Part shown: piece by piece, positions 33,002 through 41,813 of the stretch
Numbering within the stretch: position 1 is the first letter of the stretch
Layout: every line of letters begins with the position of its first letter
Origin: UBA6055 sp965214085
Lineage (GTDB): Bacteria > Chloroflexota > Anaerolineae > Aggregatilineales > Phototrophicaceae
DNA length: 64,000 nucleotides
Direction of reading: 5' to 3'
Assembly: GCA_965214085.1 (NCBI GenBank)
Contig: OZ243937.1
Span: 2,418,001 to 2,482,000 of the forward strand
Made by a program: the position numbers and the translations under genes
The notes under the pieces: generated by a model
Told to the model about the DNA's origin: nothing
Seen by the model: the letters and a program-made list of their open reading frames with translations, nothing else
Database searches by the model: none

Positions 33002-34135
33002 ATGCCCTTCCACATCGCGATAGACGCCAGCCGCAGTACTTCCTCCCGACCAACTGGTACTGAGCACTACTCGCTGCATCTGATCCAAGCTTTGCTCGCC
33101 GCCAATGAACGTCTGCGGCAACCCAACCGCATTTCGCTTTACTTTCGAGAGCATCCGCCCGCCGGCCTATTCGTAGAGTCTGCTAATGCTGAACAAGTGG
33201 TCATTCCCTTCCCGCGCCTGTGGACGCATTTGCGCTTTGCGGCTGCGCTCTGGCAAGCCCGGCCGGATATCACCTTCGTGCCAGCGCATACACTGCCGGC
33301 GGTTTTCCCTGGGCGCGCTATCGCCACGGTGCATGATCTGGGCTTCAAAGCCTTCCCAGCCGCGCATACACCGCTGCAACGGGCTTATTTGAACGCGACA
33401 ACACGCTACAGCCAGGCGCGGGCTGATATCGTCTTGGCCGACAGCGAGGCCACGGCCGCCGATTTGCGCCGCTACTACGGCACAAATGCGGACAAGATTA
33501 CTGTGGTTTATCCCGGCGTCGATGGCGAAAACTTGCGGGCGTCGGCCGCGGATGTCGCCGCCGCGCGCGCCAAGTATCAGCTGCCGGAGCGCTATTTTTT
33601 GTTCCTCGGCACACTGCAGCCGCGCAAGAACATCCAGCGACTGGTACAAGCTTTCTCTCGTTGGCAGCAAGCGCGGACAGACGACGAGACTGCGCTGGTC
33701 TTGGCTGGCGGAATGGGCTGGCTGTTTGAAGAGGGCTGGCTGTCGGGGGCGCTTAATGTGCGGCTCGCCGGTTACATCGACGAAGCCGACAAGGCGGGAT
33801 TGCTGGCTGGGTCGATTGCCTTGGTGTTTCCTAGCTTGTACGAAGGTTTTGGCTTCCCCGCCATTGAAGCCATGCGCGCGGGGACGCCGGTCATCGCCAG
33901 CAAGACATCCAGCTTGGGCGAGATCGTCGCCGACGCCGGGCTGCTGGTCGACCCACAAAGTGTGGCGGATATCGCTGCCGCCATGAGCCGCTGCAGCGCG
34001 GACGAGGGACTGCGAAGAGCGCTGATTCAAAAAGGCCATCAACGGGCCGGGCGATTCACCTGGGCGGCCTCGGCCGAGAAAGTGATGCAGACTTTTGAAA
34101 CGCTGGCACCTGAAATCAACGCAACGACAATCTGA
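33002..34135 (+). CDS. Glycosyltransferase family 4
   Basis: This 377-residue GT-B retaining glycosyltransferase starts with IAIDASRSTSSRPTGTEHYS and has LGTLQPRKNI in the middle. The donor-binding E-x7-E region SLYEGFGFPAIEAMRAGTPVIAS lies near residue 280, followed by DAGLLVDP. It adds a sugar during surface polysaccharide assembly on the cytoplasmic face. Sugar specificity cannot be read. The next gene begins within 35 bp. Confidence 0.9.
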   Translation: MPFHIAIDASRSTSSRPTGTEHYSLHLIQALLAANERLRQPNRISLYFREHPPAGLFVESANAEQVVIPFPRLWTHLRFAAALWQARPDITFVPAHTLPAVFPGRAIATVHDLGFKAFPAAHTPLQRAYLNATTRYSQARADIVLADSEATAADLRRYYGTNADKITVVYPGVDGENLRASAADVAAARAKYQLPERYFLFLGTLQPRKNIQRLVQAFSRWQQARTDDETALVLAGGMGWLFEEGWLSGALNVRLAGYIDEADKAGLLAGSIALVFPSLYEGFGFPAIEAMRAGTPVIASKTSSLGEIVADAGLLVDPQSVADIAAAMSRCSADEGLRRALIQKGHQRAGRFTWAASAEKVMQTFETLAPEINATTI

Positions 34136-34168
34136 TAGAATTGCATTGTGTGCCCTGAATCGAGTCAA

Positions 34169-35989
34169 ATGGCGAATGAGCGCCTGCTGCTGGTGCAACT
34201 GGCGGATATCGGCGACCTGGTGCTGACCACTCCGGCAGTAGCCGCACTGCGTGATGCCTATCCGCGCGCCACTATCGACTTGCTGGCTGCCGAGCATGCG
34301 CTGCCGGTCGTCCCAGCCGGCTTGGTCGACGCGGCGATTCCACTCAAGCGCGGCGTCGGCTCCGGTTCTTCGTTCTACTCTCCGCATAATCTAAAGACCG
34401 TCTTCAGCCTGTATCGGCGCAAGTACGATACGGTTGTTTTCTTCCATCACTTCACGCTGCGAGCCGGTGTGATTAAGTTCTGGCTGATTGCCAAAGCCAG
34501 CGGCGCGTCGCGCATCGTCGGCTTGAAGAACCAAAATATCGGCTTCCTGACGGATTTCATTGACGATGCCGGTTTCGGCGCGCTGCATCAGGCGCAGTAC
34601 TGGCTGGAGCTGGTGGGGCTGCTGGGCGCGAGCCGCGAGCCGCGTCCGGCGCAGGTGAGGCGCAATCCCCTGGCGGGCAGAACGACATCCCTCCGCGACA
34701 AGCCGAGAGTCGTCTTGCACACTGGCAGCGGCGGATATAGCAAGGCTCGGCGTTGGCCGGCGGAACGGTTCGCGGCGCTAGCTCATCAACTCAGCGAAAG
34801 CCACGGCGTCGAGATTGTGCTGGTTGGATCGCGAGACGATGAGCCCGGCATCGCCGAGCAGCTCGCGGGCGTGAACAGCAGGGATCTTGTGGGCCGGACG
34901 ACGCTGCCGCAATTGGCGGAAGTTATCGCGGGCGCAGAGCTCTATATTGGCGCCGACAGCGGTGTGATGCATGTCGCCGCGGCCACAGGCACGCCGGTGG
35001 TCAGCATTTTTGGGCCCAGCAATGCCGACGCCTGGCAGCCCTGGGCGATTGGCGCTCAAGCGACCGTGCTGCGCAGCGGCGTCGAATGCAGCCCCTGCAG
35101 CTATGTCGGGCATGATATTGGCGCGCGCGGGGGCTGCGCGGCCCGCACCTGCATGAAGCTGGTGACGGTGGAGCAAGTCACCGATGCCGCCCGCCGCGTG
35201 CTGGATAAGATTCCCGCGCCCAAGACGGATTACCGCACAAGCCCGCCCCTGGTTGAGCAGGACAAGCGACTGAGGATCCTTGATGTGCCGGTCGATTCGA
35301 TCACGTATAAGACTTGGCTGCAAGCGATTGACCGCTGGATTCGCGCGGGGGGCAGCGCCCGGCACGTTTGCACAGTCAACCCGGAATTCATCATGATCGC
35401 GCAGCAAGATCCGATATTCTTCGCCATTCTGCAGCGCGCGGCGGTCTGCGTGCCCGACGGCGTGGGCCTGCTGTGGGCGAGCCGCTACCTGGGCCTGCCG
35501 CTGCCGGAGCGGGTGACGGGCTCAGATGGCGTTCCTTATATCGCCCGCCATGCCGCCGAGCGCGGCTGGAAGATTTTTTTCTTGGGCGCTGCGCCGGGCG
35601 TGGCGGAGCAGGCCGCCGCGATTTTGCAGCAGCGCTGCCCCGGCCTGAATGTCGCTGGCACATACGGCGGCAGTCCCGCAGCCGGCGAAGAAGACCATAT
35701 CGTCGAGCTAGTTAATAGCAGCGGCGCCGACATTCTCTTTGTAGCCTACGGCGCGCCCGAGCAAGACAAGTGGATCGCGCGCAACTTGCCGCGCTTGCAG
35801 GTATCCATGGCCATGGGCGTTGGCGGCTCGCTCGACTTTATCGCCGGGCTGGTTCCGCGCGCGCCCAAGTGGATGCGGCAGCGTGGCTTGGAGTGGCTCT
35901 ATCGCTTGCTGAGGCAGCCCTGGCGCTGGCGGCGCATGCTGCGTTTGCCGCGCTTCATTTTGGCCGTCCGGCGGCAAGCAAGACGCTGA
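34169..35989 (+). CDS. Fused GT9 heptosyltransferase-like and GT26 (WecG/TagA/CpsF) glycosyltransferase
   Basis: Two glycosyltransferases are joined in one 606-residue chain. The N-terminal part (to about 340) is a GT9 ADP-heptose:LPS-heptosyltransferase-like domain (LLVQLADIGDLVLTTPAVAAL; HTGSGGYSKARRWPAERF; IGADSGVMHVAAATGTP; ECSPCSY). A linker with IPAPKTDYRTSPP leads to a GT26 domain from about 365 (LRILDVPVDSI; HVCTVNPEFIM; PDGVGLLWASRYLGLP; RVTGSDGVPYI; AYGAPEQDKWI). No frame break or stop lies between them. A GTG at 34148 is an alternative start. It would add two sugars in sequence on a lipid-linked glycan. Confidence 0.88.
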   Translation: MANERLLLVQLADIGDLVLTTPAVAALRDAYPRATIDLLAAEHALPVVPAGLVDAAIPLKRGVGSGSSFYSPHNLKTVFSLYRRKYDTVVFFHHFTLRAGVIKFWLIAKASGASRIVGLKNQNIGFLTDFIDDAGFGALHQAQYWLELVGLLGASREPRPAQVRRNPLAGRTTSLRDKPRVVLHTGSGGYSKARRWPAERFAALAHQLSESHGVEIVLVGSRDDEPGIAEQLAGVNSRDLVGRTTLPQLAEVIAGAELYIGADSGVMHVAAATGTPVVSIFGPSNADAWQPWAIGAQATVLRSGVECSPCSYVGHDIGARGGCAARTCMKLVTVEQVTDAARRVLDKIPAPKTDYRTSPPLVEQDKRLRILDVPVDSITYKTWLQAIDRWIRAGGSARHVCTVNPEFIMIAQQDPIFFAILQRAAVCVPDGVGLLWASRYLGLPLPERVTGSDGVPYIARHAAERGWKIFFLGAAPGVAEQAAAILQQRCPGLNVAGTYGGSPAAGEEDHIVELVNSSGADILFVAYGAPEQDKWIARNLPRLQVSMAMGVGGSLDFIAGLVPRAPKWMRQRGLEWLYRLLRQPWRWRRMLRLPRFILAVRRQARR

Positions 35990-36063
35990 GCCGCATGCCT
36001 GCCTTCATTCAAGTGTGGATTCTATTGTAAACTGGATTGCGGCAGCGGAGCGAAAGAGCAAGT

Positions 36064-37059
36064 ATGCCCGAACAAGTTCTGTCAAAGGTAGCCGGACTGG
36101 CCGGCAAGACGGTCATGGTCATCGGCGATGTGATGCTGGACGAATACATCACCGGCAAGCCGACGCGCATGAGCCGGGAAGCGCCGGTACCGGTGCTTGA
36201 GCTGGAGTCCAAGCGCTATATCGCTGGCGGCTCCGCTAATCCAGCCGCGAATATCGTCGCCTTTGGCAGCCGCGCGCTACAGGTGGGTGTGATCGGCGAG
36301 GATAGCGCCGGAACACGCCTCGTCCAAACATTGCAAGACACAGGCATTGATGCCAGCGGGCTGGTCCGCTGCGCTGATCGCCCGACCACGGTCAAGACAC
36401 GCATCCTGGCGCAGATGGGGCTGCGCTTTCCGCAGCAAGTGACGCGCATCGACACGCTGACGCGCCGCGAGATTGACGCGGACACGGAATCACAGATTGT
36501 AACTTTCGCCGAGCGCCGACTGGAGCGAGTGGATGCGGTATTGCTTTCCCACTATCATGGCGGCTTGCTGACGGCGACGCTGGTAAAGCGCATTCGCGAG
36601 CTATGTCGCCAAAGCGGCATCTTAATCACAGCGGACCTGCAAGGCAAATTTGCCAGCTTCGGCGGCCTGGATCTTATCAAGTGCAATGCGGATGACGCGC
36701 AGCGATACCTCAAACGCGAGTTGGTCAGTGATGACGATTTCAGCCGGGCCGCGCTGGAATTAGCGAGCGCGCTTGCGGTCGGGCGCGCGGCAGTCATCAC
36801 ACGCGGCAATCGCGGCGCCACGGTCGCTTGTGACGGCGAGACTCAACATTGCCCGGCGCCAAGCGTCAGCGATGTTTTCGACACGGTCGGCGCCGGCGAC
36901 ACCGCCATCGCGACCACCACGCTGGCGATGGCTGGGGGCGTTGCGGCGGCCGATGCGGTCCAACTGGCCAATTACGCCAGCGGCATCGTCGTGCGCCATC
37001 TGGGCAATTATACGCCGACGCCGGCGGAATTGACGCGCAGCATTCAAGATGCGCTATGA
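36064..37059 (+). CDS. hldA: D-glycero-beta-D-manno-heptose-7-phosphate kinase-like (PfkB)
   Basis: The 331-residue PfkB kinase resembles the HldE/RfaE kinase domain: VMVIGDVMLDEYITG near the start, TRMSREAPVPVLE, YIAGGSANPAANI for substrate binding, and FDTVGAGDTAIAT near 272-284 with the catalytic Asp. No cytidylyltransferase domain follows, so it would be the stand-alone HldA form. With the GT9 domain upstream it suggests ADP-heptose-type sugar use. A different sugar kinase specificity is possible. Confidence 0.8.
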   Translation: MPEQVLSKVAGLAGKTVMVIGDVMLDEYITGKPTRMSREAPVPVLELESKRYIAGGSANPAANIVAFGSRALQVGVIGEDSAGTRLVQTLQDTGIDASGLVRCADRPTTVKTRILAQMGLRFPQQVTRIDTLTRREIDADTESQIVTFAERRLERVDAVLLSHYHGGLLTATLVKRIRELCRQSGILITADLQGKFASFGGLDLIKCNADDAQRYLKRELVSDDDFSRAALELASALAVGRAAVITRGNRGATVACDGETQHCPAPSVSDVFDTVGAGDTAIATTTLAMAGGVAAADAVQLANYASGIVVRHLGNYTPTPAELTRSIQDAL

Positions 37060-37413
37060 GACCTGCTCGACAAACTCAATGGTATTACCATCAGGATCGG
37101 CCAGGGAGGCAACCTTGGCGCCTTTGTATTCGTCTATCGGGTTGATCTCGCTGCCATGATTCGCCAGTCCCTGCGCCATCACCTTTTCGATATCACTGAC
37201 TTCGAAGCGGAATTGCTGGCGATTCTGCTCGGCCAGCACACCGGCGATGGCATTGGGACAGAGCACCACTTCCAGACCCGCGAACGCGCCGCCGTAGAAT
37301 TGTTGATCGCCGATATGCACCGTCTCTTTAAGCCCAGCGTCGAAGACGGCATTATAAAAGCGCACCATTTTTTTCATGTTGACCGCCGCAATCGTCAGTC
37401 CAATCAAGCGCAT
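37054..37413 (-). CDS. VOC family (glyoxalase-like) protein
   Basis: The 119-residue protein is a single vicinal-oxygen-chelate module pair: GLTIAAVNMKKMVRFYNAVFDAGL, then VEVVLCPNAI-type strands, ending DPDGNTIEFVEQ. Such proteins bind metal and act as dioxygenases, glyoxalases or resistance proteins. The ATG at 37413 has AGGAGAACG upstream. Its 3' end overlaps the convergent kinase gene by 6 bp. The function is unknown. Confidence 0.82.
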   Translation of the reverse strand: MRLIGLTIAAVNMKKMVRFYNAVFDAGLKETVHIGDQQFYGGAFAGLEVVLCPNAIAGVLAEQNRQQFRFEVSDIEKVMAQGLANHGSEINPIDEYKGAKVASLADPDGNTIEFVEQVS

Positions 37414-37492
37414 ATCGTTCTCCTGTTCGTCCAAATGCGGCGCGCGTTTAATGCAGCCCGCAACAACTTCCCGCCTCAATTATGGACTGCAA

Positions 37493-37903
37493 ATGTTTAA
37501 TCCGCCTAATGCCAAGACCTTCTTCGAGACGGTATGGGAAATCGTAAGCGAGATTCCCGCCGGAGCGGTCAGCAGTTATGGCCAGATCGCCTCGATGATA
37601 CCGCCGGACGCGGACATGGCGCCGGGGCGAATGCAGCGGCTGGCGCCTCGCTGGGTGGGCACGGCGCTGCGGAAGACGCCGCGGGGCAAGTCAATTCCTT
37701 GGCACCGCGTCATCAACAGTCGCGGCACGATCAGCTTCCCAGCGGACAGCCCGCAGGCCGACGAACAGCGACGCTTGCTGGAAGCGGAGGGCGTCGAATT
37801 TGACAGCCGGGGCAAAGTTGACCTGCGGCGATTCGCCTGGATGGGCCCCGAAGCGGATTTCTTGCGGCGGAGAAATTTGCTGCCGCCACGCTCGCTGGGA
37901 TGA
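37493..37903 (+). CDS. Alkyltransferase-like (ATL) DNA-binding protein
   Basis: The 136-residue protein matches the C-terminal domain of O6-alkylguanine-DNA methyltransferase: AVSSYGQIASMI (25-36), RWVGTALRKTP and SIPWHRVINSRG (67-78). The active-site Cys of the PCHRV motif is replaced by Trp70, which is the hallmark of ATL proteins. These bind alkylated guanine without repairing it and recruit nucleotide-excision repair. It is longer than many ATLs because of an insertion around residues 38-52. It starts divergently from the VOC gene. Confidence 0.88.
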   Translation: MFNPPNAKTFFETVWEIVSEIPAGAVSSYGQIASMIPPDADMAPGRMQRLAPRWVGTALRKTPRGKSIPWHRVINSRGTISFPADSPQADEQRRLLEAEGVEFDSRGKVDLRRFAWMGPEADFLRRRNLLPPRSLG

Positions 37904-37906
37904 GCG

Positions 37907-38980
37907 CTAAAATTGTACGTAGCTGTTTTCCGCCAGCACAAAGCGATGAGCATCGGGCACGTGCGCGGCCGAGGTAACCTGAGCGTTATCCGCTAGCAGG
38001 CTGCGGTCAATCCGCCCGAGAATGTTGCGGATCTCGCAGTCTTTCATGACAATGCTGGCTTCAATTTCGCTGCCATCCAAGACGACGTTGTCGCCGATTG
38101 AGGTGTAGGGACCAACATAGCTGTTGCGAATGATGGTGTTTTTGCCAATGATGACCGGTCCGCGAATCACGCTGTCGATGACGCGGCTGCCCTGCCCGAT
38201 CAATACTCGGTGAGAGACTTCGCTATTCCCTTCAATCTGGTCGCTGTTTTCGGGCGCCGGCGTATAAGGCAGTTCCTCCAGCACCAATTGATTGGCCATG
38301 ATGATGGCATCGGGTTTGCCGGCGTCGATCCACCAGCCGCTCAGCTCGTAGGATGACACGGGCAGCCCATCATCGATCAGAACCTGAATGGCGTCCGTGA
38401 TTTCCAGTTCGTTGCGGCCCGATGGCTTGATGCGGCCGATGGCGTCGAAGATGGACTTGCGGAAAAGATACACGCCGGCGATGGCCAGGTTGGAGGGCGG
38501 AACTTGCGGTTTCTCCACCACGCGTACGATGCGCCCGTTGGCGATCTCGGCGATGCCAAAGCGCGAAGGATCGGGCACCGAGGCCAGAACGACGGCGGCT
38601 TCATCGCTTGAGCCCGCGAATGAGGTCAAGAGGTCGGTCATCTTGTCCTGGAAGATATTGTCGCCGAGAAAGACGGTGAAGGGCTCATCGCCAACGAAGT
38701 CGCGGCAGAGCGAGGTCGCGTGAGCCAAGCCACGCTGCTCGTCCTGCACGATGTATTCGATGCTGACGCCGACGGACTTGCCGTCTTTCAGGTTGGAGAC
38801 GATCGGCGAATCCAAGCTGTTGACGACGATGCCGATATCCGTCAGTCCCGCCATTTTCAGGGCATCCAGCGCATAATCGATGAGCCAGCGATTGGCGACC
38901 GGCACCAGAGACTTGGGCATGGTTAAGGTGACGGGGCGCAGCCGCGTACCCTGCCCCGCGGCGAGAATCAGTGCCTTCAT
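37907..38980 (-). CDS. Glucose-1-phosphate thymidylyltransferase, long form
   Basis: The 357-residue nucleotidyltransferase begins with KALILAAGQGTRLRPVTLTMPKSLVPVANRW, the RmlA-like NTP-binding signature. It has FLGDNIFQD for metal binding. Its C-terminal third is a left-handed beta-helix (VIRGPVIIGKNTIIRNSYVGPYTSIGDNV). This matches the long glucose-1-phosphate thymidylyltransferase group seen in antibiotic and surface-sugar pathways. It makes an NDP-sugar, likely for the adjacent glycan cluster, although it lies on the opposite strand and converges with the ATL gene. Confidence 0.87.
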   Translation of the reverse strand: MKALILAAGQGTRLRPVTLTMPKSLVPVANRWLIDYALDALKMAGLTDIGIVVNSLDSPIVSNLKDGKSVGVSIEYIVQDEQRGLAHATSLCRDFVGDEPFTVFLGDNIFQDKMTDLLTSFAGSSDEAAVVLASVPDPSRFGIAEIANGRIVRVVEKPQVPPSNLAIAGVYLFRKSIFDAIGRIKPSGRNELEITDAIQVLIDDGLPVSSYELSGWWIDAGKPDAIIMANQLVLEELPYTPAPENSDQIEGNSEVSHRVLIGQGSRVIDSVIRGPVIIGKNTIIRNSYVGPYTSIGDNVVLDGSEIEASIVMKDCEIRNILGRIDRSLLADNAQVTSAAHVPDAHRFVLAENSYVQF

Positions 38981-39073
38981 ATCGGGTCTCCTGTTTCGTG
39001 GGCGCAGCGATTGAAATCAGTAGGCATACTAGCAGAGGTTAAGCGTTCGCGACAGGCGATCAAGCGCCTCTTG

Positions 39074-39361
39074 CAGGGCAATCGCATCAAAATGGTGGTG
39101 ACTGAAATGGCGCAAATTTGAACGGAATATCAAACACAGAGTTCACAGAGAGCGCAGAGAAAAGCAATAATGAAAGCATTCGTCATAAGTCAGGAGTGAT
39201 TTTGAAAGATATTTGAAGTCTTTTTGGTGCTTCATGCCGTATTCCAGGCCATAGACTGCTTTGAAAAGTCGTCTAAACACCTAAATCTCTGTGCTGGCGG
39301 TCAGTGTCTACGCGACCCTCTGTGTTCTCTGTGGTTAAAAATTTTTTTGCGATTGCCTTGG
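39074..39361. mobile_element. Family 1 MITE-like element with perfect 9-bp duplication (copy E)
   Basis: The gap 38981-39372 has no gene. The 288-bp element begins CAGGGCAATCGCATCAAAAT and ends with the complement of CCAAGGCAATCGC. CGCCTCTTG flanks it flush on both sides (39065-39073 and 39362-39370). It is nearly identical to 31310-31575 except for a private insertion of about 22 bp near 39293-39315. It ends a few bases past the stop of the TrmH-type gene. Confidence 0.78.
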
Positions 39362-39372
39362 CGCCTCTTGCC

Positions 39373-40125
39373 TTACGCAGATTTGGCATCGCGCTGGCGC
39401 TTGACTTCAAAGGCGATGACAGCCGCGGCAGCCACCGTGCCCAGGGACTGGTCAAAATCGCGCCCGTAGGCGATCTCCAGCGTCAAGTCGGCAGACTGCG
39501 CAAAGGAACGGGTCACGCCGCGCCGCTCGCCGCCGATGAGCAAGAATGTGGGCAGCGTCAAATCCGCCTGTGCGGGCGCGCGGGAACGTTTGGACTTGGC
39601 GGCGACAGCAATCTGCAATCCCCGCTCGCGATATATGTCCGCCGCTTGGGCCGCGGTCTCCGCTATTGCCAGGGGCAGCCGCTCGATGGCGCCAGCGCTG
39701 GCCCGGCCGACGATGGCGTTGGCGCTGGTCCAATTGCGCGGGCGGAGCACGACGCCGTCGACGCCGGCCGCGTACAGGCAGCGGACTGCTCCCGCGAAGT
39801 TGAAGGGGTCTTCAATGCCATCCAGCATGACGATAAAAGCCGCTCGCTCTACTGGCAGCAAATCCGCCGGATGGCAAAATCTGCGCTCGCCGACCTCAGC
39901 CAATACGCCGCCGTGAGAATTGCCGCCAGCCCGTTGCTGAATAGCGTCTTTTGTGACGAAAGAGACGGGAATACTGGCTGCATCAGCTTGGCGCAGCAGA
40001 GCCCTGAGCCGTCTGTCATAGCGCTTCCGGCTATCAATTTGAATCTGTTGTACTTCACGCCAGCCGGCCTCGATGGCAGCTTGTACCGAGAGGCGGCCCT
40101 CCAGCAAGCCGTTTGAATGAGCCAT
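39373..40125 (-). CDS. TrmH/SpoU-family RNA 2'-O-methyltransferase
   Basis: This 250-residue SPOUT methyltransferase has an N-terminal L30e-like substrate domain (LLEGRLSVQAAIEAG). The trefoil-knot domain has MLDGIEDPFNFAGAVRCLYAAGVDGVVL (motif 1), LLIGGERRGV (motif 2) and SLGTVAAAAV (motif 3). It probably methylates a 23S rRNA or tRNA ribose (RlmB/TrmH-like). The ATG overlaps the mazG stop (ATGA), so the pair is translationally coupled. An upstream GTG at 40155 is less likely. Confidence 0.87.
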   Translation of the reverse strand: MAHSNGLLEGRLSVQAAIEAGWREVQQIQIDSRKRYDRRLRALLRQADAASIPVSFVTKDAIQQRAGGNSHGGVLAEVGERRFCHPADLLPVERAAFIVMLDGIEDPFNFAGAVRCLYAAGVDGVVLRPRNWTSANAIVGRASAGAIERLPLAIAETAAQAADIYRERGLQIAVAAKSKRSRAPAQADLTLPTFLLIGGERRGVTRSFAQSADLTLEIAYGRDFDQSLGTVAAAAVIAFEVKRQRDAKSA

Positions 40126-41579
40126 CACAAGCCCAAGCGCTTGGCGTCCCGCCACCAGCTATCAAGTTCGTCCAGGCTGCAGTCGCCCATTGGTTTGCCG
40201 GCGGCGGCCGCTTGCGACTCCACGTACTTGAAGCGGCGATAAAACTTGGCGTTGATGCTGCGCAGCAAGCTCTCTGGGTCGTCAAGGCCCAGCCAGCGCA
40301 GCCAATTCACCGTGACAAAGAGCAGATCGCCCAACTCTTTGACGCGCTCTTCTGTGGTATCAGCCGCCAGCACTTCAGCCAGCTCTTCTTTGAATTTGGC
40401 TTCTACGCCGCTGATATCGGGCCAGTCAAAGCCAACTTTGGCGGCGCGGGCAGAATATCGCTGCGCGACAAATAGCGCCGGCGCGGCTTTGGCAACACCA
40501 TCCAATAGCGAGTCGCTCTGCTGGTTTGCCGCCGCTTTTTCCGCCGCCTTAACTTCGTTCCAGATGCGCGAGAGCTGCGCCAGATCGTCCGTGGGCGCGA
40601 CATCGCCAAATACGTGCGGGTGACGCCGCAGCATCTTCTCGTTCAGGCCCCGCAGCAAGTCCGACATATAGAACTCGCCTTCATCAATGGCGATTTGTGT
40701 ATGCAAGAGGATTTGCAGCAGCAGATCGCCCAATTCCTGGCAGAGCGCTTCGGGGTTGTCCGCGTCCAGCGTATCCAGTACTTCGTAGGCTTCTTCGATG
40801 AGAAATGGGCGCAAGGAACGGTGCGTCTGTTCACGATCCCAGGGGCAGCCTTCGGGCGCGCGCAAATGGGCGATGATATTCTGCAGCGCTTCAAAGCTGC
40901 TGAGTTCGCCCAGGGCTGGCAGGTAGAGCGAAGTCGTGATGTCAATCTTGGCACTGCGGTCGATCTCATAAAGGCTTAGCGATTCTACTTCAGCGTCTGG
41001 GGCGCCGGCCGCATGAATGAGCGCTACCTGGAACTCGTCGGGGTACTGATTCATCAGCGTCAGCTTGAGATTCGAGGCGATGTCGCGGCTGTAGACCTGC
41101 GCAAGAAGCGAGGGGAGCGCAGGGTTAATCGGCGGATGGTAAAGCTCGGCCACCGCAAGCGCGTCCAGAATCTGCAAGCCGTCCAAAGCATCGTGGCCGA
41201 CCAGCGACAGGCAAGGCGCGATGAAGCTGAGGCCGTGAATGATTTCCAGGTCAATCGCTTCGGCGCGCGCCCGGTCGATGATGCGCGCGACGCTGGCCTC
41301 GCCGACAAGCGGATCGCCCGGGACGGCGTATAGCACTCGCCCGTCACGCTTGGCGGTTGCCAGAATGCGCTCGGCGATTTCGGCGTAGACATCTTCAAAG
41401 CGCTCGACGCTCTGATAAACCTCGTCAAAGCTGATGCGCTTGACAGCGGCCGGCAGCTGCGAGACGCAGGGATGGCGCGAGGTGCGCAGGTAGACCGTTT
41501 CGGCGCCCTGAAGCGCATCCCAAGCTCGGCGCGTCAAATGGTCGATCGAACCGGGACCCAAGCCAATGATGGTGATCAT
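40125..41579 (-). CDS. mazG: Tetrapyrrole-methylase-like/MazG nucleotide pyrophosphohydrolase fusion
   Basis: The 484-residue protein has an N-terminal SAM-dependent methylase-like domain (ITIIGLGPGSIDHLT to about residue 220, with VLYAVPGDPLVGE). The C-terminal MazG pyrophosphohydrolase domain begins at LRAPEGCPWDREQTHRSL and has EEAYEVLDTLD and CQELGDLLLQI for magnesium. This YabN-like fusion is common in Gram-positive-type genomes. It removes pyrophosphate from abnormal NTPs. It is coupled to the downstream methyltransferase gene. Confidence 0.92.
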   Translation of the reverse strand: MITIIGLGPGSIDHLTRRAWDALQGAETVYLRTSRHPCVSQLPAAVKRISFDEVYQSVERFEDVYAEIAERILATAKRDGRVLYAVPGDPLVGEASVARIIDRARAEAIDLEIIHGLSFIAPCLSLVGHDALDGLQILDALAVAELYHPPINPALPSLLAQVYSRDIASNLKLTLMNQYPDEFQVALIHAAGAPDAEVESLSLYEIDRSAKIDITTSLYLPALGELSSFEALQNIIAHLRAPEGCPWDREQTHRSLRPFLIEEAYEVLDTLDADNPEALCQELGDLLLQILLHTQIAIDEGEFYMSDLLRGLNEKMLRRHPHVFGDVAPTDDLAQLSRIWNEVKAAEKAAANQQSDSLLDGVAKAAPALFVAQRYSARAAKVGFDWPDISGVEAKFKEELAEVLAADTTEERVKELGDLLFVTVNWLRWLGLDDPESLLRSINAKFYRRFKYVESQAAAAGKPMGDCSLDELDSWWRDAKRLGL

Positions 41580-41813
41580 CGCTGTTTGTTCAGCCGTCTT
41601 TCGTCCCAGGATAAACGCATCAAGTTTTTCTTATTGAGAATGGCGCGACCCCTCGCTGATCCGCGTGGCTGTCAAGTAGTCGCTGCCTATCATGCGCAGA
41701 CGCTGCCGATTCGTCAAGCGACAGATCAAGCAGCGCGACTGGCCAAAACAAAATCTGCCGGACGCCAATGATGGTATCCGGCTGATGCAAGACTATGTAA
41801 TGAGTCTTCGCTG

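Noticed and set aside
33167..34387. Minus-strand frame of 406 codons opposite the GT4 gene
   Set aside because: High GC and codon bias leave the antisense frame open; the sense frame has all GT4 motifs.
41580..41813. Small plus-strand frame or RNA gene between mazG and rpsI
   Set aside because: No ribosome-binding site, no conserved pattern and no tRNA-like fold could be seen.
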